Shown: positions 1 to 7,275 of the stretch, one piece after another
How positions within the stretch are numbered: position 1 is the stretch's first letter
Layout of the letters: the number at the start of each line of letters is the position of its first letter
NCBI GenBank assembly: GCA_023417265.1
Contig: JAEZFY010000134.1
Location: forward strand, 1 to 20,514
Direction: 5' to 3'
Source of the DNA: Actinomycetes bacterium
GTDB taxonomy: Bacteria; Actinomycetota; Acidimicrobiia; Acidimicrobiales; Ilumatobacteraceae
DNA: 20,514 nt
The notes under the pieces: model-generated
What the model saw: the letters and a program-made list of their open reading frames with translations, nothing else
What the model was told of the DNA's origin: nothing
Database searches by the model: none
Program-made: the position numbers and the translations under genes

Positions 1-202
1 TCGCCGGACCGCGCTCGACACCCTCGGCCGCAGACGCGTCGCCGTTCTCCGCGGCTGCGTCGGTGGCGCCAGGATCGGCGAGGAGCGCGGGGCTGGTCTC
101 GGCGGGATCGCTGCGGCGATCAGTGCCGGCGTGCTCGTCCGCCGCCGCCTGGGGGCGCGTCGAGTCTTCGGCCGGCGGAACGCCGGTGTGCGTGTCGTCC
201 AT
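1..202 (-). CDS. N-terminus of probable ribonuclease E/G (partial, runs off window)
   Basis: An open frame begins with ATG at 202 and stays open to the left window edge (67 codons). The start is preceded by GAAGGGA about 9 nt upstream, a fair Shine-Dalgarno, and lies 15 nt after the stop of the TIGR03936-type gene, so it is probably the next gene of that operon. The visible residues (MDDTHTGVPPAEDSTRPQ...) are acidic and rich in Ala, Asp, Glu and Pro, with no fold or motif: a disordered extension. In many actinobacteria the gene after the radical SAM/TIGR03936 pair is the ribonuclease E/G (Rne/Rng) gene, whose protein carries such an acidic N-terminal extension. The identity rests on that synteny and composition; no catalytic or S1 domain is in the window. 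Confidence 0.55.
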   Translation of the reverse strand, partial: MDDTHTGVPPAEDSTRPQAAADEHAGTDRRSDPAETSPALLADPGATDAAAENGDASAAEGVERGPA

Positions 203-217
203 GATGGGAGTCCCTTC

Positions 218-997
218 TCATGGCGGCACCGCCGTCGGGGATGGCGTCGTGCCGGCTCGGCCGACGAGACCAGACACGGGTTCCCGGAGCGGGAGCAGCT
301 CGTGTCGGCCGTCGGGGCCGTCAATCCATTGGTGGGTGCGCAGGGCCCGGATGTCGCGGGCGTCATGCCCGGGATACGCGAGTTCGGCGAGCTCGGACGG
401 GCGCAAGCCACGTCCGACGGTTGCCAGGTCGGCGACCAGGCAACCAGCGAACTGGGTGGTGAACGGGGCGTCCGCCGGGCACGTGACCGTGCCGGCGACT
501 CGCAGATCGAGGATCAGCGGGCGCACATCGTCGATGCTCTGCTTGCCCTTGCGTTCCCGTTCGATCACCAGGCTCGGCGCAGCCAGCAGCTCCGCCGCCC
601 GGTGATGATCGTCGGCGGTGAGCCGAGGATGGGTGAACTCCCACGTGCACGCCGTGACGGAGTCCTGCAGTGAACCCTTGCCGTCCGACCGCTCGGCGAC
701 GACGAGGACGTCGAAGCCGATCGGCAGCGCGTCGGAGAAGCGCCCGGCGAGGGTGCCGACGTCGAGTTCTGCGGCGCGAACCTCGGGCCGCAGGTCGATG
801 TCGACGTATTCGGCGACGGACTCGGCGCCCGTGGGGAGCGCCAGCCCGAAGCTGATCTTGGGCCGCGGCGTGAAGCCCTCGGAGAGGGCAACCGGCAGGC
901 CGACGCGCCGCAAGGCGCGTTCCCAGATCCGCGCTGCGTCGCGGGAGCTGGTGAAGCGGACTTTCCCGAGTTTGGTGTGGCGCAGGCGCAGCTTCAT
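218..997 (-). CDS. TIGR03936 / DUF2344 radical SAM-linked protein
   Basis: 259 residues beginning MKLRLRHTKLGKVRFTSSRD, then a segment SEGFTPRPKISFGLALPTG typical of the TIGR03936 (DUF2344) 'radical SAM-linked' family. The function of the family is not established. The ATG at 997 overlaps the TGA of the upstream radical SAM gene by four bases (ATGA), so translation is probably coupled. The same frame is open farther upstream to 1828, but that part is an Arg/Pro-rich shadow inside the radical SAM gene, and family similarity starts at the ATG chosen here. In some other bacteria this domain is fused to the C-terminus of the radical SAM protein; here the two are separate, which supports a shared job. 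No signal peptide or membrane segment is seen. Confidence 0.9.
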   Translation of the reverse strand: MKLRLRHTKLGKVRFTSSRDAARIWERALRRVGLPVALSEGFTPRPKISFGLALPTGAESVAEYVDIDLRPEVRAAELDVGTLAGRFSDALPIGFDVLVVAERSDGKGSLQDSVTACTWEFTHPRLTADDHHRAAELLAAPSLVIERERKGKQSIDDVRPLILDLRVAGTVTCPADAPFTTQFAGCLVADLATVGRGLRPSELAELAYPGHDARDIRALRTHQWIDGPDGRHELLPLREPVSGLVGRAGTTPSPTAVPP

Positions 998-2997
998 CGC
1001 GCCAACTCGGCGGGGCGTGGAGTCAGTGCCACGGCCACGGACGCCGGGAGCTCGGCGCCGAGGGTGAGGTCCTGGCCGGTGCCCTGGCTGCCGCCGGCCG
1101 GCGGTGTCGGTGAGGCGACGACGTGCTCGATGCCGTACCCGGTGCACACCCCGCAGTCGTAGCAGGGGGTCCACCGGCAGTCGGGCAACCCGTGTTCGGC
1201 GAGCGCGTCCTGCCAGTCGCCCCACAGGAAGTCCTTGTGGAGGCCGGCGCGCAGGTGGTCCCACGGCAGCACCTCGTGCTCGGGGCGGTGGCGGTGGACG
1301 TACCAGTCGAGCGTGAGCCCTTCGGCGTCCATCGCGGCCGTCCACAGGTCGAGCGAGAAGTGCTCGCCCCACTCCTGGAACGTGCCCCCGGCGCGCCACA
1401 CGCGCTCGATCACGTTCCCGATCCGCCGGTCGCCGCGGCTGGCGATGCCTTCGGCAGTGGTGGCGGCCGGGTCGTGCCACTTGAGCTGCACACCCTTGTG
1501 GCGCCGGCACGCCTCGCGGAGCATGAAGATCCGCCGGCTCAGCTCGTCGTCGGGCACCTGCCCGAACCATTGGAACGGGGTGTGCGCCTTGGGGACGAAC
1601 CCACCGAGGCTGATCGTGACCGATGCTCGATTGGTGTAGCGCTTGCCGATCTTCACGCACGCCGCTGCTAGTTCGGCGATGCCGAGCACGTCCTCGTCGG
1701 TTTCGGTGGGCAAGCCGGTGAGGAAGTACAGCTTCATCCGGGTCCAGCCTTGGCTGAACGCCGACTCGACTGCGCCGTACAGGTCGGCCTCGGTGATCAG
1801 CTTGTTGATGACCTGGCGCAAACGCCACGAGCCGCCTTCGGGCGCGAACGTGAGCCCGCTGCGGCGGCCCGAGTTGACCTGCCCGGCGATGCCGACCGTG
1901 AACGCGTCGACGCGCAGCGACGGCAGGTTGATCGTGAGATTGTCGCTCGCTCCAGGTCGTTCGGCGTTGTCGTCGAGTACGCCCCGGATCACCGGTTCGA
2001 TGCCCGAGAAGTCGGCGGTCGACAGCGAGGTCAGGCTGACCTCGTCGTAGCCGGTGCGCCGAAGGCCCTCGGTGATCATCGTGCGCACCTGCTCGGCGGG
2101 GCGTTCACGCACGGGCCGGGTGATCATGCCGGCCTGGCAGAACCGGCACCCGCGGGTGCAGCCCCGGAACACCTCGACGCTGAGGCGGTCGTGGACGACC
2201 TCGGTGAGCGGGACCAGCTGGCGCTTCGGATACGGCCACTCGCCGAGATCGGCGACGGTGCGCTTCTCGACCGTGGCCGGCACATCCGGATAGCGCGGCG
2301 TGACGCTGGCGATCGCCCCCACCGGTTCGCCCGGCAGCGGATCGTGATACGTCACGTCGTACATGGCTGGCACGTAGACGCCCGGCACTCGGCTGAGGCG
2401 CCGCAGCAGCCCTTCGCGGTCGGCCTTGCCGGCGGCCTTCCAGTCGAGCACGACGGCGTTGATCTCGGCGACGACCTCTTCGCCTTCGCCGAGCACTGCG
2501 GCGTCGAGGAAGTCGGCCAGCGGCTCGGGGTTGAACGTCGCGTGGCCGCCGGCGATGACGAGCAAGTCGGTGTCGCCGCGGTCGGCCGCGCGCACCGGCA
2601 CGCCGGCGAGGTCGATCATGTTGAGCAGGTTGGTGTAGACGAGTTCGCTCGACAGGTTGAACGCCAAGACGTCGAAGTCGCCGGCGGCGCGGTGCGTGTC
2701 GACCGAGAACAGCGGCAGGCCGGCCGCCCGCAATTCGGTGTCGAGATCGGGCCACGGGGCGTAGGTGCGCTCCGCCACTGCATCCTCGCGCTCGTTGAGG
2801 ATTTCGTAGAGGATCTGCAGCCCCTGGTTGGGCAGACCGATCTCGTAGGTGTCGGGGTAGGCGAAGAGCCATGCCACCGCGGCCCCGCCGAGCTTGCCGT
2901 GCCGGGGGGTGATGGCACCGTCTTCGCAGCCGATGTAGCGAGCTGGTTTCTGCACCCGGGCCAGGAGCGGTTCGATCCGCGGCCAGAGCGTGGACAT
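994..2997 (-). CDS. TIGR03960-type radical SAM protein
   Basis: 667 residues. The N-terminal ~220 residues (RYIGCEDGAITPRHGK, then FAYPDTYEIGLPNQGLQILY and LLVIAGGHATFNPEPLADF) resemble the cobalamin-binding-like fold found before many radical SAM domains. The radical SAM cluster motif CTRGCRFC has C280, C284 and C287 (CX3CX2C), the ligands of the [4Fe-4S] cluster that cleaves S-adenosylmethionine. A second cysteine group near the C-terminus, C607-X4-C612-X2-C615-X2-C618 (CYDCGVC), may hold another Fe-S cluster or zinc. Family match: TIGR03960, substrate unknown. It overlaps the following TIGR03936 gene by 4 nt. A -10-like TAGACT ends 9 nt before the ATG and no Shine-Dalgarno is visible, so the mRNA is probably leaderless. 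Confidence 0.93.
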   Translation of the reverse strand: MSTLWPRIEPLLARVQKPARYIGCEDGAITPRHGKLGGAAVAWLFAYPDTYEIGLPNQGLQILYEILNEREDAVAERTYAPWPDLDTELRAAGLPLFSVDTHRAAGDFDVLAFNLSSELVYTNLLNMIDLAGVPVRAADRGDTDLLVIAGGHATFNPEPLADFLDAAVLGEGEEVVAEINAVVLDWKAAGKADREGLLRRLSRVPGVYVPAMYDVTYHDPLPGEPVGAIASVTPRYPDVPATVEKRTVADLGEWPYPKRQLVPLTEVVHDRLSVEVFRGCTRGCRFCQAGMITRPVRERPAEQVRTMITEGLRRTGYDEVSLTSLSTADFSGIEPVIRGVLDDNAERPGASDNLTINLPSLRVDAFTVGIAGQVNSGRRSGLTFAPEGGSWRLRQVINKLITEADLYGAVESAFSQGWTRMKLYFLTGLPTETDEDVLGIAELAAACVKIGKRYTNRASVTISLGGFVPKAHTPFQWFGQVPDDELSRRIFMLREACRRHKGVQLKWHDPAATTAEGIASRGDRRIGNVIERVWRAGGTFQEWGEHFSLDLWTAAMDAEGLTLDWYVHRHRPEHEVLPWDHLRAGLHKDFLWGDWQDALAEHGLPDCRWTPCYDCGVCTGYGIEHVVASPTPPAGGSQGTGQDLTLGAELPASVAVALTPRPAELAR

Positions 2998-3006
2998 GAT
3001 CGAATG

Positions 3007-3012
3007 AGTCTA
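3007..3012 (-). promoter_or_regulatory. -10 box for the radical SAM gene, leaderless arrangement
   Basis: On the minus strand TAGACT is followed by nine bases (CATTCGATC) and then the ATG at 2997. The spacing puts the transcription start at or within a few bases of the start codon, as in actinobacterial leaderless genes with TANNNT boxes. The same 8-mer GTAGACTC recurs before the plus-strand gene at 16006. No convincing -35 is seen. Confidence 0.6.
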
Positions 3013-3038
3013 CCCGCCGATCCCCCACCTCCCGGCGA

Positions 3039-3061
3039 CCCCCACTCCCCCACCCCACCCC
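3039..3061 (-). other. G-quadruplex motif upstream of the radical SAM promoter
   Basis: Read on the minus strand, four G-tracts of 4, 4, 5 and 5 bases are separated by loops T, T and AGT. This meets the strict intramolecular G-quadruplex pattern with very short loops. Further G-runs (complement of C-runs at 3022-3026 and 3031-3033) extend the G-rich stretch toward the -10 box, which begins 27 bp farther downstream. The motif lies on the non-template strand of the radical SAM gene and in the 3' trailer of any rodA read-through transcript. Confidence 0.7.
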
Positions 3062-3090
3062 AACGAACGCCCAGCCGCGTGCGCTCCGCG

Positions 3091-3115
3091 GGAAGACGGG
3101 GACCTTCCATCTTCC
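3091..3115 (-). terminator. 25-nt hairpin downstream of rodA, possible terminator
   Basis: GGAAGA at 3091-3096 pairs with TCTTCC at 3110-3115. After one mismatch the helix continues as two G-C and two G-T pairs, leaving a loop of about 3 nt. It lies about 110 nt beyond the rodA stop. There is no U-tract on either strand, so termination is only a possibility; actinobacterial terminators often lack U-tracts. It shares three bases with the outer arm of the large palindrome at 3113-3216. Confidence 0.4.
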
Positions 3116-3216
3116 GGCTCCGAGTCAGATTTCGTCCTGGCAAGGCGCGGGAGCCCGAGTTGGCTTTGGCCAACGAGAGGCGATCCGCAACGCAGCCAGG
3201 GCGGAATCTGGCCGGA
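3113..3216. repeat. ~104-bp imperfect palindrome between rodA and the radical SAM gene
   Basis: Outer arms TCCGGC (3113-3118) and GCCGGA (3211-3216) are followed by a 7-nt bulge and inner 16-nt arms, CAGATTTCGTCCTGGC (3126-3141) against GCCAGGGCGGAATCTG (3195-3210). The inner arms pair at 14 of 16 positions, and both exceptions can form G-U pairs in the plus-strand RNA. Further in, GCG and CGGGA at 3144-3152 can pair with TCCGC and CGC at 3184-3193. A perfect apical hairpin, GTTGGC-TTTG-GCCAAC, sits at 3159-3174. It is a nested stem-loop rather than random sequence. Candidates are a REP/BIME-like element, a MITE-like remnant, a structured RNA or a bidirectional terminator. No coding potential is visible. 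Confidence 0.65.
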
Positions 3217-3223
3217 GCGGCGG

Positions 3224-4387
3224 TCAGCGCATGCGGCGCATGTGAACGGACTGCACGATCCCGAACAAAGCGAAGTACGCCAGCATGCTCGACCCGCCGT
3301 AGCTGATCAGCGGCAACGGCAGACCGGTGACCGGCATGATCCCGAGCGTCATACCGACGTTCTGGAACACCTGCCACAGCAGCATCGAGAACACACCGGC
3401 ACACAGGTAGGTGCCGAGCAGGTCCCGCGACAGGGTGGCGATTCGCCAGATCCGCATCAGCAGCAGCACGAACAGCCCGAGCAGCACCGAGCAGCCCACC
3501 AGCCCGAACTGCTCGCCGACCGCGGCGAACGGGAAGTCGGCCCACAGCACGGGGATCCGGCCTTGATTGGTGAGGTCGCCCTCGAGCCAGCCTTGGCCCC
3601 ACACGCCCCCGGTGCCGGTCGCCCGGATCGCGTTGCGCACCTGATAGACGGCATCCTGGAGGGCCGGGTTGTCGGTTTCCTGGTCGAGGAACACGCGCAG
3701 GCGTTCCTTCTGGTAGTCGTTGACGAAGCCGCCGAAGAACGCCGCCGTCACGGTGACGAACGACAGCAGGCTGATCAAGGCGATGTACTTGGGTTTGGCG
3801 CCGGCCACCAGGAGCACGCCCATCGCGATCGTGATGATCACCGAGGCCGAGCCGAGGTCGGGCTGGATGATGACGAGCACGGCCGGGGCGCCCACCATCA
3901 TCAAGCCACTGAGGAAGCGGGCATAGCTGACGTCCTCGCTGCGGTCCTCGCTGAGGTACGCGCACAGCGCGAGCAGGGTGGTGAATTTGGCGATCTCGGC
4001 GGGTTGCACGTTGAACGGGCCGAAGTCGAACGAGATCACGTCACGTCCGCTGGCGACGCCGAGCAGGATGATCAGCACCAGCGACGCCAGCGTCGCCGCG
4101 TACAGCAGGCCGGCGCGTTCTTTGAACCACTCGTAGTCGACGGTCATCACGGCCGCCATGACGACCGTGGCGGCGATCGCGAAGATCACCTGGCGGGTGA
4201 CGAATGCGTACGGGTCGCCCTCGACCTGGAACCGCGAGGCCGAGTAGACCACGGCACAGCCGATGACGGTCAGCAGGGCCTGGAGGCTGAACAGCACCCA
4301 GTCGACGTTGCGCCATGGGTCTCCGGGGCTCGACCGGATGTTGCCGAGGCCGCTGTCGGGGCGCCGGGCGAGGAACGGGAGCGCCAT
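3224..4387 (-). CDS. rodA: RodA, SEDS-family peptidoglycan glycosyltransferase
   Basis: 387 residues, very hydrophobic, with about ten membrane segments starting near residue 30. RodA polymerises lipid II glycan strands together with class B PBP2 in the elongasome. SEDS signatures are visible: GQGWLEGDLTNQGRIPVLWADFPFAAVGEQFG in the large outer loop and the C-terminal LPLPLISYGGSSM. D284 in ADFPF corresponds to the essential aspartate of the usual TDFIF motif; the surrounding residues are somewhat divergent. ATG 4387 is two bases after the mrdA stop (TAA-CG-ATG), so translation is tightly coupled. The frame is open farther upstream to 4720, but that part is a shadow of the end of mrdA. It is the last gene of the mre cluster. 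Confidence 0.95.
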   Translation of the reverse strand: MALPFLARRPDSGLGNIRSSPGDPWRNVDWVLFSLQALLTVIGCAVVYSASRFQVEGDPYAFVTRQVIFAIAATVVMAAVMTVDYEWFKERAGLLYAATLASLVLIILLGVASGRDVISFDFGPFNVQPAEIAKFTTLLALCAYLSEDRSEDVSYARFLSGLMMVGAPAVLVIIQPDLGSASVIITIAMGVLLVAGAKPKYIALISLLSFVTVTAAFFGGFVNDYQKERLRVFLDQETDNPALQDAVYQVRNAIRATGTGGVWGQGWLEGDLTNQGRIPVLWADFPFAAVGEQFGLVGCSVLLGLFVLLLMRIWRIATLSRDLLGTYLCAGVFSMLLWQVFQNVGMTLGIMPVTGLPLPLISYGGSSMLAYFALFGIVQSVHMRRMR

Positions 4388-4389
4388 CG

Positions 4390-6672
4390 TTACTCGGCGA
4401 CGGCCGCCGTGGTGCGCACCATGTCCTCGCCGGCCTTGCCGGTCCAGCAGGCGGTGAACTGGGGATCGTTGGAGCGATCCATGACGGGCGCCGCGGTGAC
4501 GGCGTTGAGGTCGAGCGGCGGTGACGGTTCGACCGGGTCGACGGTGAGCGCACCGGAGAGCGCCATGAACGTGCATTTCACGAGCGGCGCCGCGGCCTGC
4601 GAGCCGTAGCCGGCCTTCTCGAGGTAGGCGGTGACCACGAACGGTGCCCGCCAGTCGGGCCCGAGGTCTTCGGTGGCGGGGTCGATCGCGAACCCGGAGA
4701 ACACCGACGAGTCGTTCCACGGGTAGTTGTTGGCGCCCTGCGCGGTACCGGTCTTGCCGGCGATCTGGATGGCTTCGCCGGGATAGGTCTGGAACAACTC
4801 CTCGCCGGTGGTCGAGCGGTAGTCGCCGGGGATGTACACGCCCCCGTTGGGGGTGACGACGCGGCGCAGGCCGCGCACGATCGCGCTGCGGAACTCGGGT
4901 TCGAGGTCGAGGTCGCGAACAACCCGGGCTTGCCCGGCGTTGTCGTACCCATCGGCCAGGTAGGGGCTGCCATCACCCAGGTCGGCGTAGCCGGGGGTCA
5001 CGCTGTCGGGTACCCCGGGATGCCACACCGCCTTGAGGACGGTGGGTTGCAGGACGAGGCCGCCGTTGGCGATCGTCGCATAGCTGTTGGTGAGCTGGAT
5101 CGGTGTTGCCGACAGGAGGCCCTGGCCGATCGAGAGCTGGACGTTGTCGCCGACGTAGTACTCCTGGCCCTCGATCTCGCTGATGATGCCTTCCTCGGCG
5201 TAGAACTGCTTGAGTTCCTTGTCGGGGACGGTGCCGTCGAATTCGAACGGCAGCTCGATGCCGGTGTCGGCACCGAACGAGAACTTCTCGAGCTCACGCT
5301 GGAGGATCGGTTGACCGTTGTTTTGGACGAAGATCTCGTCGCCGATGCGGTAAAAGAACGTGTCCGACGACACGGCGAGCGCGTCCTCCACGCTGACCGA
5401 CCCGTACACACAGGGGCGCCCGTTGCCGCAGATCGCGTTCTTGAAGATGCACTTGAAGAGGCCGGACGCGCACTTGTCGGCCGACATCGCCTCCTCGGAC
5501 AGCTGGTACGTACCGCGGTCTTCGTAGCGTTCGTCGACGCGTAGCAACCCCGTGTTCAGGGCCGCGAACGAGGTGAACGGTTTGAACGTCGAACCCAGGT
5601 TGTAGCGACCCTGGACGGCGCGATTGACGAGGATCGACAAGTCGGGGTCGTCGGTGATCGGGAAGATCTGCTCGAACTTGGTCTGCGACAGCCCGGCTTC
5701 GAACCACCGGTTGTCGAAGGTCGGATAGCTGGCCATCGCCAGGACCTGGCCGTTCTCGTAGTTCATCACGATCGCCGAACCAGCGGGGGCTTTGTGGTTG
5801 ACGAGTGGCCCGAGCGATGGGTCGAGACGCTCGATCCGGCCGGTGTCCTCGTTGAGCACCTGGGGATTACCCACCTGCACGGCTCGGCGCGTCTTGAGGG
5901 TGGTTTCGAGCATCTGCTCGACGTATTGCTGGAGGTCGAGGTCGATCGTCAGCTGGATGTCGAAGCCATTGATCGGTTCGACCTCCTCGAGCAGGCGGAT
6001 CGGGCGGTTGGCGGCATCGACCTCGTAGGTGCGGTAGCCCCAGTCGCCGTGCAGGACCCGTTCGAACGAACGCTCGACGCCGAACTGACCGACCCGCTCG
6101 TCGCCGAGATAGCCGGCGCCGATGAAGTCGTCGTACTGCTCCTTGGTGATCGCACCCATGTAGCCGACGACGTGGGCGGCGTGCGGCGCGTACGGGTAGA
6201 CGCGCTCCCAGTCGGACACGATCGACACCCCGGGGAAGTCCTCGGAGCGTTCCATGATCGCCGCCGCGGTGGGTTCGTCGATGCCGCGCTTGACCGGGAA
6301 CGGGAGGAACGGGTTGTTCGAGATGCCGCGTGGGTCGAAGCGGTCTTCGAGCTCCTCCACCGGCACGTCGACCCAACCCGAGAGGCGCGTGAACAGCTCG
6401 GTCCGCTGGGTCTTGCTGCGCAGCATCTGCCAGTCGATGGCAACCGTGAGCACGCGACGATTGTCGGCGAGAATCCGCCCGTCGCTGTCGAAGATGCGCC
6501 CGCGCTCGGGGGCCAGCCGCACGGTCCGCACCGAAGCCGCGGCGACGCTCTCGCGCAGCTCCTCGGCCTTGACCGTCTGCAGGAACCACAGGCGGATCCC
6601 CAGCAACGAGAACAGGATCACCCCGACCAGGCCGAGCATGCCGAGCCGGGCGGCGCGCCGGTCAACAGCCAT
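4390..6672 (-). CDS. mrdA: Penicillin-binding protein 2 (elongasome transpeptidase)
   Basis: 760 residues. A short cytoplasmic start and one membrane anchor (about residues 10-32) precede the dimerisation domain (APERGRIFDSDGRILADN). The transpeptidase motifs are S361-T-F-K364, S435-S-D437 and K640-T-G. The second motif is SxD rather than SxN, which I believe occurs in other PBP2-type enzymes. It cross-links lateral wall peptidoglycan made by RodA. Between the first two motifs lies an insert with C401, C408, C415 and C421, spaced 7, 7 and 6; since this part is outside the membrane, disulfides are likely. Further cysteines occur near the C-terminus (VKCTF, TACWTG). An Asp/Pro-containing tail of about 60 residues follows the catalytic domain. 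The ATG has CGAGG about 8 nt upstream, and mreD ends 60 nt before it. Confidence 0.95.
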   Translation of the reverse strand: MAVDRRAARLGMLGLVGVILFSLLGIRLWFLQTVKAEELRESVAAASVRTVRLAPERGRIFDSDGRILADNRRVLTVAIDWQMLRSKTQRTELFTRLSGWVDVPVEELEDRFDPRGISNNPFLPFPVKRGIDEPTAAAIMERSEDFPGVSIVSDWERVYPYAPHAAHVVGYMGAITKEQYDDFIGAGYLGDERVGQFGVERSFERVLHGDWGYRTYEVDAANRPIRLLEEVEPINGFDIQLTIDLDLQQYVEQMLETTLKTRRAVQVGNPQVLNEDTGRIERLDPSLGPLVNHKAPAGSAIVMNYENGQVLAMASYPTFDNRWFEAGLSQTKFEQIFPITDDPDLSILVNRAVQGRYNLGSTFKPFTSFAALNTGLLRVDERYEDRGTYQLSEEAMSADKCASGLFKCIFKNAICGNGRPCVYGSVSVEDALAVSSDTFFYRIGDEIFVQNNGQPILQRELEKFSFGADTGIELPFEFDGTVPDKELKQFYAEEGIISEIEGQEYYVGDNVQLSIGQGLLSATPIQLTNSYATIANGGLVLQPTVLKAVWHPGVPDSVTPGYADLGDGSPYLADGYDNAGQARVVRDLDLEPEFRSAIVRGLRRVVTPNGGVYIPGDYRSTTGEELFQTYPGEAIQIAGKTGTAQGANNYPWNDSSVFSGFAIDPATEDLGPDWRAPFVVTAYLEKAGYGSQAAAPLVKCTFMALSGALTVDPVEPSPPLDLNAVTAAPVMDRSNDPQFTACWTGKAGEDMVRTTAAVAE

Positions 6673-6732
6673 GCCACCAGCCTCGCGCGTTCGGTGCCGG
6701 GCGCGCCGTCACGGCAGTCGTCGTGGCCACGC

Positions 6733-7275
6733 TCATGCCTTGACGACCGATGCCTCGGCCGGGCCCTTCCATTCGGGTTTGGCGACCTTCATCGCCCACC
6801 GCGCGAGCGGTACGAGCACGAGGCTCGTCACCGCACCGGCCACGGCGACGACCGGGACGACCTTGGCGAGCTGCGGGTTGAAGGCGTCCTGTTCGCCGAC
6901 GAAGCGGCGCACGACCGGGGCGAGCCCCTCGCCGACCGCGCAACCGATGGCCACGAACGCGGCAGCCAACCACCACGTCGTGTCGATGCGGATCACGTCG
7001 ACCCATCCGGCCACGTAGGCGCCGATACCGAACGCGATCGACGACGATCCCAGTGGCGCGCCGGTTGCCAGGTCGAACAGCAGCCCGAGCGCGAACGCCG
7101 CGATCGCACCGCGTTCGGGGCCAGCCACCGCGGCGGCCGAGCAGGCGAAGGCGAGGACGAGCTGGATGATGACCCCGAACGGCTGGAGCTCGACGAAGAG
7201 CGTCTTCTGCAGCGCCAGCAGCGCCAAGCCGACCGGGATCACCCGCAGCAGGTAGCTGTGGAACAGTGCGCCCAC
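6733..7275 (-). CDS. mreD: Rod shape-determining membrane protein MreD
   Basis: 180 residues with about five hydrophobic segments (VIPVGLALLALQKTLFVEL, GVIIQLVLAFACSAAAV, GAIAAFALGLLFDLATGAPLG and others). The FALGLLFDLATGAPLG motif is characteristic of MreD, a small membrane partner of MreC and the RodA-PBP2 complex. The start is GTG at 7275, directly after the mreC TGA with no intervening base (TGAGTG), so translation is coupled. No strong Shine-Dalgarno is visible. The C-terminus, ending WKGPAEASVVKA, is a cytoplasmic-type tail. Sequence conservation in MreD is low, so the call rests on position as well as on the motif. Confidence 0.9.
   Translation of the reverse strand: MGALFHSYLLRVIPVGLALLALQKTLFVELQPFGVIIQLVLAFACSAAAVAGPERGAIAAFALGLLFDLATGAPLGSSSIAFGIGAYVAGWVDVIRIDTTWWLAAAFVAIGCAVGEGLAPVVRRFVGEQDAFNPQLAKVVPVVAVAGAVTSLVLVPLARWAMKVAKPEWKGPAEASVVKA

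Noticed and set aside
218..1828. 536-codon reading of the TIGR03936 frame starting at 1828
   Set aside because: The first ~277 codons lie inside the radical SAM gene and are Arg/Pro-rich shadow; family sequence starts at the ATG at 997.
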